From Stenotrophomonas_A sp002429615 (lineage in GTDB: Bacteria; Pseudomonadota; Gammaproteobacteria; Xanthomonadales; Xanthomonadaceae), in contig DALZZL010000002.1 in assembly GCA_031987425.1 (NCBI GenBank), forward strand, positions 1 to 64,000: DNA of 64,000 bases, read 5' to 3'. Within the stretch, counting starts at the first letter, position 1, and each line of letters begins with the position of its first letter. A model generated the notes under the pieces. The model saw only the letters and a list, made by a program, of their open reading frames with translations, had not been told where the DNA came from and searched no databases. This document shows positions 24,660 to 30,428 of the stretch, piece after piece. Both the position numbers and the translations under genes were made by a program.

Positions 24660-24743
24660 AAGGGCGTGGAGTCGGGGCTCCGAGACGATTACCGACTGGC
24701 CGGCCTGTACGCTATCTTCAATGGCAAGCGGCACCCCTGCTGA
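24660..24743 (+). pseudogene. remnant of an SRAP C-terminus
   Basis: A 29-codon reading ends SGLRDDYRLAGLYAIFNGKR, then HPC and a stop. GLYAIFNGKRHP matches GLYEIFDDKRPP, the C-terminal segment of the SRAP protein encoded at 23161. Nothing upstream in this frame continues the match, so only the tail survives. It probably arose from recombination or duplication at the SRAP 3' end. Confidence 0.5.
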
Positions 24744-24779
24744 GAGCGCAGATTGCCCACATCGCGGCGAACGGCATAC

Positions 24780-25277
24780 ATGAGAATATTTCTGCTCTTT
24801 CTGCTAACCATCTCGCTGGATGCCAGCGCGGGCGAGCATTACGCAACGGCTGGAGGAGCGGAAGCTGCTGTACAAGCATTCATGCGTGCCGCGCATCAGC
24901 AACCCTTGAGGCCCACTGGCGAGAACGCCATCAGCGTCTGGGCCCGTGATTACATGCAAGGTCGAGTTGTTGGCTTTGTTTTTTCAGGGAACACTTACTT
25001 GTCGTGCCGTACGTCATCCACTTACGCGGATGGCATCGTCACCTTGGCCCCGGCTACTTGTCGTCGAATTCGCCCGCGTGTCGAAGCTGTCAATGCCATG
25101 AGGCAGCTCCCGGATTTTGGCCGGTCGGAATGGGACTGCCCGATGATGGATGGCAGCGAGGTGTTCATTTCGCGCGCGCAAGCCGGCAAGCTTTCCTCTG
25201 TCCGAATTGGGAACCCCGGTGCCTGTGACGATGCTGAGTCCCGGGCGATCACGGCCGCGCTCGGCAAGCTCTGGTGA
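24780..25277 (+). CDS. secreted protein of unknown function
   Basis: 165 residues with a short Sec signal, MRIFLLFLLTISLDASA, followed by GEHYATAGGAEAAVQAFMRA. The mature domain has four Cys (CRT, CRR, CPM and CDD) suited to disulfide bonds. No family is recognised. The ATG at 24780 is chosen because it starts the signal peptide; the frame is open from 24753. It follows the SRAP-tail remnant by 36 bases. Confidence 0.65.
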   Translation: MRIFLLFLLTISLDASAGEHYATAGGAEAAVQAFMRAAHQQPLRPTGENAISVWARDYMQGRVVGFVFSGNTYLSCRTSSTYADGIVTLAPATCRRIRPRVEAVNAMRQLPDFGRSEWDCPMMDGSEVFISRAQAGKLSSVRIGNPGACDDAESRAITAALGKLW

Positions 25278-25482
25278 TGCCGTTGATTCGATGGACAGGG
25301 CCACGGCCACTGTATTGATCGACCCGCTGTGCGGCCAGCTGCCTGCCGGCGGCACGGATGCGGTGAGCGACGTCGACTGCGGCGGGTTCCGCGAGCGGGT
25401 GGGTTGGGTTGCCGAGCAGTACCGTGCCGAGAACAACAGCGATGTCTGGCAGTACGCCATTTGCCCCACTCGGGAGGAGATA

Positions 25483-25896
25483 GTGCTACGTCGTCCAAGC
25501 CTGATCACAGGGTGTCTCGCCGCGGCCACCCTGCTGGCGATCGTCTGTGTCATCGGCATCAGCCTGGATGCCGACAGCTACTACGTCGATGAAGCGCGGC
25601 CCGCCGCCTGGGTCTATCGGCCGGGCATCGTCGCACTCGTCTGCGCGGTCATGCTGGCCGAGGTCGCGCTGGTCTGGGCCGCATTCGTGTCGGTCTGGCC
25701 GCGCGCGCTCTGGGTGCGCTGCGGCCTGGCCATGATCTTCCTTGGGCCGTGGGCGCTGCTGGTCTCCCAGTTCGTGGTGCGGATGCCGGTGTACGTGGTG
25801 TTCCACCACCTCTGGTTGTGGGCGCTGGCCGCGTTGCTGGTGTTGGCCGCGCTCGCTTCGATGGTGCGTGGCGTGTATTCGAGATTGACGCGTTAG
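25483..25896 (+). CDS. four-helix membrane protein of unknown function
   Basis: 137 residues with four hydrophobic helices, first LITGCLAAATLLAIVCVIGI and last LWLWALAALLVLAALASMV, and many aromatic residues between. The GTG at 25483 has GGGAGGAGA directly upstream, a nearly perfect SD, which decides the start. The same frame is open upstream to 25291 and reads like coding sequence (FRERVGWVAEQYRAENN), possibly the tail of a lost gene. No known family. Confidence 0.65.
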   Translation: MLRRPSLITGCLAAATLLAIVCVIGISLDADSYYVDEARPAAWVYRPGIVALVCAVMLAEVALVWAAFVSVWPRALWVRCGLAMIFLGPWALLVSQFVVRMPVYVVFHHLWLWALAALLVLAALASMVRGVYSRLTR

Positions 25897-25907
25897 CGAA
25901 GCGGGGA

Positions 25908-25970
25908 GGGCGCCCGGAGGCGCCCGCCGCCGCATCGCATGCGCAAGCTTGGCCCGGCGGTTACCGGGCC
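25908..25970. terminator. two GC hairpins between converging genes
   Basis: GGGCGCC-CGGA-GGCGCCC (25908-25925) lies after the membrane protein gene, and GGCCCGG/CCGGGCC (25951-25970) lies just after the convergent gene on the minus strand. Neither has a T-tract, so termination is only likely. Confidence 0.4.
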
Positions 25971-25977
25971 CGCCGGC

Positions 25978-26355
25978 TCACTTCGCGGAAGATGCCGGGC
26001 ACTGGATCCGCTTGCCCGCCGCGGTCACGCTTTCGTTGAACGCCTGCACCGACCGTTCCGCGCGCATCTGCAGTTCCTGCGTATCCGGCAACGCCATGAA
26101 GGCGACATTGATCTCGTCGCGCCCATTCTCGATCGGGCGGCGTTCGACCGAGCCGTACAGCCCCTCCATGCGCGGAAGATGGCTTTCCAGCCGGAAGCTG
26201 GAGATCACCTCCAACCGCGTGCCGGTATAGCGTTCCAGCGAAGTGGCGGCCTCCACCCACATCGCATCGCACTGGCGTGCGCAGGTGCAGGTGGGCGAGG
26301 GGGCGGGAGTCGGGGCGGCGGCCTGCAGGGCCGCGGTGATCAGCCATCCGTACAT
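25978..26355 (-). CDS. hypothetical protein
   Basis: 125 residues. The short N-terminal hydrophobic stretch MYGWLITAALQAAAPTPAP may be a weak export signal; CTCARQCDAMW follows with three clustered cysteines. The ATG at 26355 is decided by AAGGAG 8 bases upstream. The C-terminal half is helical and charged. No family is recognised. It appears to mark the right edge of the low-GC accessory stretch. Confidence 0.6.
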   Translation of the reverse strand: MYGWLITAALQAAAPTPAPSPTCTCARQCDAMWVEAATSLERYTGTRLEVISSFRLESHLPRMEGLYGSVERRPIENGRDEINVAFMALPDTQELQMRAERSVQAFNESVTAAGKRIQCPASSAK

Positions 26356-26547
26356 GTGAATCTCCTTGTGGGTGCTGCGCGAGTCTAGCCGCTGCCGCCG
26401 CATCGTGCTGGGTGATGTGCCGCAGAAACCAGACAACGCCATGCGCGGCGTGCCGATAGGTCAGTGCAGGGCTTTCCGATGCCAGCGCCCCGGCGCGGCG
26501 TGACATCGTCTGGATGCCGATGAGTGCGTGCATGAGGAGGCCGCATC

Positions 26548-26790
26548 ATGAAATCCAAGGAGATGGTCCTGCGTTGTTTCGCCGAACGCGATGGAGACGT
26601 GTGGATCGCCTACTGCGCCGAGCTGTCGCTGGCGGTGGAGGGTGATTCGCTGGCCGAGGTGCTGGAGGCGCTCGACGCGCAGGTCAGGGCGCACATGGTG
26701 GAAGCGCTCGGCGAGGACGATTCACCGCTGCCGGAAGATCGGCAGCGCTGGGTGCCCCTGCGTGCGAAGCGACGTCCGCCGGATTCATGA
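26548..26790 (+). CDS. HicB-like (DUF1902-type) protein without a HicA partner
   Basis: 80 residues with the HicB-like partial RNase H fold: VLRCFAERDGDVWIAYCAEL followed by LAVEGDSLAEVLEALDAQV. In HicB antitoxins this domain binds and blocks the HicA mRNA interferase. There is no C-terminal DNA-binding domain and no HicA gene on either side, so a free-standing or degenerate antitoxin-like protein is likely. GAGGAGG 8 bases before the ATG is a strong SD. Confidence 0.7.
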   Translation: MKSKEMVLRCFAERDGDVWIAYCAELSLAVEGDSLAEVLEALDAQVRAHMVEALGEDDSPLPEDRQRWVPLRAKRRPPDS

Positions 26791-26807
26791 GGGGGCGCGC
26801 GGGAGGC

Positions 26808-27053
26808 TCAGGCCTGGGTCGGCTGATCCGGCGCGGATGCGGTATCCCGACACGCCGCCACCCGGCCCAGTTGGCGGGCGAACCCCAGCAGGGTGTCGAT
26901 GATGTCCGTGTGCTGGTCCGGAAACCCCGCCAGCAGATCGCCATGCGCATGGCTGAAGGCCACGTCGAACGTCGCCTGGTCGCTGGCGCCGGCCGCGCGC
27001 AGAAGCGCATAGGCGCGGGCATAGGCGAGGGCGATGGGCGTATCCGTGCTCAT
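26808..27053 (-). CDS. hypothetical protein
   Basis: 81 residues, mostly alpha-helical by eye (ALAYARAYALLRAAGASDQA), with FSHAHGDLLAGFPDQHTDII carrying several His. No export signal or known domain. The ATG at 27053 is the first plausible start; the open frame upstream is GC-rich without coding character. It lies convergent to the HicB-like gene. Confidence 0.55.
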   Translation of the reverse strand: MSTDTPIALAYARAYALLRAAGASDQATFDVAFSHAHGDLLAGFPDQHTDIIDTLLGFARQLGRVAACRDTASAPDQPTQA

Positions 27054-27202
27054 GCGGCAACCGTAAGCCTTGGCCGTCTCACCGGATGAGACGGGGCGAT
27101 CGCGCGTTTCCGGCGCCGGCGCCCGGTCCGGGTGCGTTGTGGCCGAAGTCGCAGGCTGGCTAGAATGCCGGCTGGCCAAGGTCGGCCATCAGGGGAAAAT
27201 AC

Positions 27203-28063
27203 ATGAAGTCCATTTTCGGGGCGCTGCTCGCGGCGCTGCTGTGCGTGAGTGTGTCGCCCGTCCGTGCCGCAGAGGATGTGTCGTCGCTGCCCTGGCAGGT
27301 CGGCAAGGCGGTTGGCGATATCGATGGCAAGGCGACCATCCAGGTGCCCGAAGGCTATGCCTTCCTCGGCGCGAAGGGAACGCGCGAACTCAACCAGATG
27401 ATGCAGAACCCGCAGGGCTCGGAGGACATGTATACCTTCGCGCCGCAGGATTTGAGCTGGGTGGCGTTCTTTACTTATAGCGGCATCGGCTACGTCAAGG
27501 ACAACGACAAGCTCGACGCCGACGATCTGCTGGCCTCCATCCGCGAAGGCACCGAGGCGTCCAACAAGGAACGCAAGCAGAAGGGCTGGGACCTGATGCA
27601 TGTCGCCGGCTGGCGCTTCCAGCCCAAGTACGACAAGGCGGTCAACAACCTTGAGTGGGCGATCATCGGCGAGAACGAAACCAGCCACGAGCAGAGCGTC
27701 AACTACAACACCCGCCTGCTTGGCCGTCACGGCGTGATGGAAGTGGTGGTGGTGGCGTCGCCGGAAGATTTCGATGGCGCGATCGCGGATTTCAAGCGCG
27801 TGCTGCCCGGCTACGAGTACAAGGCGGGCGAGCGCTACGCGGAGTTCCGCGAGGGTGACCACGTGGCGGCCTACGGCCTGGCCGCGCTGGTGACCGGTGG
27901 TGCGGCCGCGGTGGCGGCGAAGAAGGGCTTGTTCGGCGCGATCGGCGCGTTCCTGGCCAGCATGTGGAAGCTGGTGGTGGCCGGTGTCGTGGCCGTCGGT
28001 GCGTGGTTCCGTCGCCTGTTCAGCCGCAAGAGCGAACGAGAGAAGCAGAAGACGGTCCAGTGA
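27203..28063 (+). CDS. DUF2167 family membrane-anchored protein
   Basis: 286 residues. A Sec signal (MKSIFGALLAALLCVSVSPV, cleavage after VRA) is followed by the DUF2167 domain (about residues 30-230) with ATIQVPEGYAFLGAKGTREL and WAIIGENETSHEQSVNYNTR. A C-terminal helix pair (YGLAALVTGGAAAVAAKKG and MWKLVVAGVVAVGAWF) and a basic tail likely place it in the inner membrane facing the periplasm. The family is of unknown function. The stop overlaps the next gene's GTG, and three genes follow closely. Confidence 0.88.
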   Translation: MKSIFGALLAALLCVSVSPVRAAEDVSSLPWQVGKAVGDIDGKATIQVPEGYAFLGAKGTRELNQMMQNPQGSEDMYTFAPQDLSWVAFFTYSGIGYVKDNDKLDADDLLASIREGTEASNKERKQKGWDLMHVAGWRFQPKYDKAVNNLEWAIIGENETSHEQSVNYNTRLLGRHGVMEVVVVASPEDFDGAIADFKRVLPGYEYKAGERYAEFREGDHVAAYGLAALVTGGAAAVAAKKGLFGAIGAFLASMWKLVVAGVVAVGAWFRRLFSRKSEREKQKTVQ

Positions 28064-28788
28064 TCGCTGCCGATATCTGGCTGCTTGCGGGCATCGTCGC
28101 GTTCTATCTGTATGACGCGGCGATGCTGCTGTACGCCGATGAGCTGGTGCTGTGGCCGCGTCGCCGTGGCTGGGCCGGCACCGTCGGCGGCGACGTGCAG
28201 TGGCGCGGCGGCTATCTGTTCGTGCCCGCGCTGCTGACGCCGTGGCGTCCGCTGCTGCGCCTGCAATGGATGCGTGCGGCGACGCGACCCGTCGCGCCGA
28301 TGCTGGAGGAACTGCAGGGGCTGCGCCGGACGCTGCGCCCGCTGCAGGTCGGGGTGACGCTGATGGGCGTGCTGCTGCTGGGCGTGCTGCCGGCACTGCT
28401 GCTGGCGTGGCGCGACTGGGGCGCGTTGTTCGCGCTGCTGTGCGCGATATATCTGCTGGCGCTGGCGATGGTGGTCTACACCGTGCGTCGCCGCGATGCG
28501 CTGGGCCTGACGCGGCGCACGCTGGTATCGCTGGCGGTGGACACGCTGGCCTGTCCGCCGTTCGCGATGAACCTGGTGCGCAAGATTTCCCTGCGCCAGG
28601 CCGGCGAGGTCGACGGCCTGGCCTTCGCCACGGCGACCTTGTCGGACGACGCGCTGCTACGGCTCAAGCCGCAGCTACTCGCGCGGCTCGAACTGCTGTC
28701 CTTTCACGCGCCAGCGGACACCGCGCGCGCGGATGAACTTGAGCGCTATCGCGCGCAACTGCGGGAGTTACCCGATGCGAATCCCTGA
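28060..28788 (+). CDS. membrane protein of unknown function
   Basis: 242 residues starting at GTG 28060, which overlaps the DUF2167 stop (GTGA). A hydrophobic helix lies at the N-terminus (IAADIWLLAGIVAFYLYDAA) and two in the centre (MGVLLLGVLPALLLAW and LFALLCAIYLLALAMVVYTV). The C-terminal cytoplasmic part is helical and basic. No family is recognised. Its position between DUF2167 and a J-domain gene suggests a shared envelope role. Confidence 0.78.
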   Translation: MIAADIWLLAGIVAFYLYDAAMLLYADELVLWPRRRGWAGTVGGDVQWRGGYLFVPALLTPWRPLLRLQWMRAATRPVAPMLEELQGLRRTLRPLQVGVTLMGVLLLGVLPALLLAWRDWGALFALLCAIYLLALAMVVYTVRRRDALGLTRRTLVSLAVDTLACPPFAMNLVRKISLRQAGEVDGLAFATATLSDDALLRLKPQLLARLELLSFHAPADTARADELERYRAQLRELPDANP

Positions 28789-29128
28789 AGTGCTGGTCAT
28801 CGCGGTGGCCTTCGTGGTCGGCTACTGGCTGGTCTCGGTGCTGCTTCCGCTGCTGCGGGGGCGTGGGCAGGCATCGGCACCCGCGCCGGACATGGCCGCG
28901 CCTGCACCCGCGGGCGCAACCCCGCCACCACGCTGGTTCGAGGTGCTGGAAGTGGACGAGCAGGCCGGCCGCGAGGAGATCGTGGCCGCCTACAAGCGCC
29001 GCATCAGCCAGTACCACCCCGACAAAGTGCAACACCTGGGGCCCGAATTGATCGCGCTGGCCGAACAGCGCGCACGTGAGATCAATACCGCCTATGACAC
29101 CGCGCTTCAGTTGCGCGGCGCTCGCTGA
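28775..29128 (+). CDS. membrane-anchored J-domain protein
   Basis: 117 residues. One N-terminal transmembrane helix (VLVIAVAFVVGYWLVSVLL) and a Pro/Ala-rich linker precede a C-terminal J domain with the essential HPD motif in ISQYHPDKVQHLG. J domains stimulate the ATPase of DnaK-type chaperones, so this protein likely recruits DnaK to the inner membrane. The start overlaps the previous gene by 14 bases. The J domain lacks the usual Gly/Phe region. Confidence 0.88.
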   Translation: MRIPEVLVIAVAFVVGYWLVSVLLPLLRGRGQASAPAPDMAAPAPAGATPPPRWFEVLEVDEQAGREEIVAAYKRRISQYHPDKVQHLGPELIALAEQRAREINTAYDTALQLRGAR

Positions 29129-29259
29129 GCACACGCGCCACAGCACGTTGGACGTGTACGGCGCGTGACGCCGGCGGGCGGAAAATAGGAATTTTCTGAC
29201 CCCTCGATTCAGCCTTTGCCGAGGACTTTGGCCGCTTATCCATGACAACGTATCGGTAC

Positions 29260-29420
29260 CGGACGCGGCGCCCTGTGGCTACTCCACCGCGGACCCTTGA
29301 GTAAGGTCGAGCCGGGACCGAAGAGCTGGAAGCACCGTTCCCGCCTCCCCGATTCGCGGGACTCCCCAGGTGCTTGGCGCCCCCACGGCTCGCCGTGACC
29401 AGCCCTCTCGGGATTTCCCT
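29260..29420. ncRNA. candidate structured RNA with C-rich loops
   Basis: The 317-base gap between the J-domain and DUF2188 genes has no gene but four successive hairpins: GTGG-CTACT-CCAC (29275-29287), GACCCTT-GAGT-AAGGTC (29292-29308), AGCACC...GGTGCT enclosing TCCCGC...GCGGGA (29331-29374, loop CTCCCCGATTC), and CACGGC-TC-GCCGTG (29384-29397). CCUCCCC and CUCCCC are unpaired. The style recalls Xanthomonas sRNAs with C-rich loops such as sX13, but I do not claim identity. A 5' UTR element of the DUF2188 gene is equally possible. Strand is uncertain. Confidence 0.4.
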
Positions 29421-29445
29421 CACCCGACGCGATGCAGGTACCCGC

Positions 29446-29661
29446 ATGGACAAGCAGTGCTATGTAGTGGCGGTCGAGCAGTTCGAGGACGCATGGTTGG
29501 TGTCGCGTCCGCAGTGGAGTCCGTTGCGCTATCTCGCCCAGGATGGGGCCTTGCGCAATGCCGAGATGATGGCGCGCCTGCATGCCTGGACCACCGGCCA
29601 GCCCACCGAGGTGGTGCTGCGCTCGGAAGAGGGCGACCATCTGGTGCGTCGCTTCGGCTGA
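29446..29661 (+). CDS. DUF2188-like small protein
   Basis: 71 residues, MDKQCYVVAVEQFEDAWLVS then NAEMMARLHAWTTGQPTEVV and a basic HLVRRFG end. The pattern of a W-x-V strand, a helix and a closing R-strand fits the small DUF2188 type; function unknown. The ATG at 29446 is chosen because upstream in-frame sequence overlaps the structured region. Confidence 0.65.
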   Translation: MDKQCYVVAVEQFEDAWLVSRPQWSPLRYLAQDGALRNAEMMARLHAWTTGQPTEVVLRSEEGDHLVRRFG

Positions 29662-29674
29662 GGTGCATCGCGGC

Positions 29675-30046
29675 TCAGTGAGCGGCGTGGCGCCCCTGCG
29701 CCAGATAGTTCTGCAGCACGTGCGCATGGTTGAACACCGGATCGTGCGCGCCATACAGCAGCGTGGTGGTCGGATGCGCGGCGATGATCTCGCGCAACCG
29801 GGCCAACGCCGTCTGATGCGTGGGGTCACCAAGCTCGGCGCGGTAGCGTTCGGTGAACTCCACCATCCGCTCCGGATCGTGGTCCCACCATTCGCGCAGG
29901 GCGGGCGAGGGCGCCAGCTCCTTCAGCCAATCGTCCAGGTGCGCGCGCGTCTTGGTCACGCCGCGCGGCCACAGGCGATCCACCAGGACGCGGGCGCCAT
30001 CGTGGCCACCGGCGGGATCGTAGATGCGCTTGATCTTCAGGCTCAC
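29675..30046 (-). CDS. DUF488 family protein
   Basis: 123 residues with the DUF488 signatures RVLVDRLWPRGVTK at the N-terminus, WLKELAPSPALREWWDHDPE in the centre and TTTLLYGAHDPVFNHAHVL near the end. The family is widespread and uncharacterised, though sometimes linked to metal or nucleic-acid biology. The GTG at 30046 has CAGGAG at the right distance. It is divergent from the thr operon. Confidence 0.88.
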   Translation of the reverse strand: MSLKIKRIYDPAGGHDGARVLVDRLWPRGVTKTRAHLDDWLKELAPSPALREWWDHDPERMVEFTERYRAELGDPTHQTALARLREIIAAHPTTTLLYGAHDPVFNHAHVLQNYLAQGRHAAH

Positions 30047-30147
30047 GGCAGGCTCCTGGGGAAGCGGGCGGTTGTGCTGCGATCGGCGGCGAAAAGGTTG
30101 CCATTGCAACCGTGATGGCGATGTTCGCGCGATCTGCGTCGCGCCTC

Positions 30148-30174
30148 TTGACAGCGCCCCGGGCGATGCTGAAT
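30148..30174 (+). promoter_or_regulatory. probable promoter of the thr operon
   Basis: A perfect -35 TTGACA (30148-30153) is followed after 15 bases by CTGAAT (30169-30174). Transcription would begin around 30181-30185, at the ATG of the leader peptide, so the leader may be translated from a leaderless mRNA (no SD is visible). Confidence 0.5.
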
Positions 30175-30184
30175 CGTTGGCGCC

Positions 30185-30331
30185 ATGCCTGCCCACGCCG
30201 CCCTGCTCAACGCCCCGATGCCGACTTCCGGCACGGGCAACTCTGCGCTCGGCGGCGCGGCCATCGCGGCCATTACCACCACCATTACCACCCGTACCAC
30301 TTGCCCGGTGCGGCCCGTCGTCTTCGCGTAG
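30185..30331 (+). CDS. thrL: thr operon leader peptide
   Basis: A 48-codon reading whose centre is AAITTTITTRTTCPVRP: seven Thr and two Ile codons in ten, as in E. coli ThrL (TTITTTITITT). It ends 97 bases before thrA. ATG 30185 fits a leaderless start after the TTGACA promoter; ATG 30218 is an alternative. Ribosome stalling at Thr or Ile codons when charged tRNA is scarce would control the hairpins that follow. No other frame here has this composition except a His-rich shadow. Confidence 0.75.
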   Translation: MPAHAALLNAPMPTSGTGNSALGGAAIAAITTTITTRTTCPVRPVVFA

Positions 30332-30345
30332 TTTCCGAAAACCAC

Positions 30346-30411
30346 GGCCCCGCACCCGGATCAGGATGCGGGGGATGGCGCCCGATCCGATGATCCCGTA
30401 CAGGCGGGGCC
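30346..30411 (+). promoter_or_regulatory. thr attenuator region with two mutually exclusive hairpins
   Basis: CCCCGCA (30348-30354) pairs with TGCGGGG (30367-30373). The overlapping arm GGCCCCGC (30346-30353) can instead pair with GCGGGGCC (30404-30411), close to the thrA SD (ACGAGG). The two folds compete, as expected for attenuation. Neither is followed by a T-tract, so control could act through rho or on thrA translation. Confidence 0.55.
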
Positions 30412-30428
30412 TCACCACGAGGTCTGTC

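Noticed and set aside
24569..24949. 126-codon open frame after the membrane protein gene
   Set aside because: Overlaps the SRAP-tail remnant and the signal peptide of the next gene in other frames; composition is not coding-like.
20043..25970. A new antiphage defence system in the accessory region
   Set aside because: No nuclease, ATPase, reverse transcriptase, toxin pair or other defence signature is visible; the SRAP protein is a DNA-damage protein and the rest are unclassified envelope proteins.
29260..29420. 6S RNA, SRP RNA or a known riboswitch
   Set aside because: None of the conserved cores I could test by eye (SRP GGAAG domain, 6S bulge, TPP, FMN, cobalamin or c-di-GMP motifs) was found; left as an unnamed candidate.
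30112..30393. His-rich reading (HYHHHYHPYH) in the thr leader, suggesting a his-type leader
   Set aside because: It is the +1 shadow of the Thr/Ile-rich reading. The downstream operon is threonine synthesis, so the Thr/Ile frame is the sensible leader.
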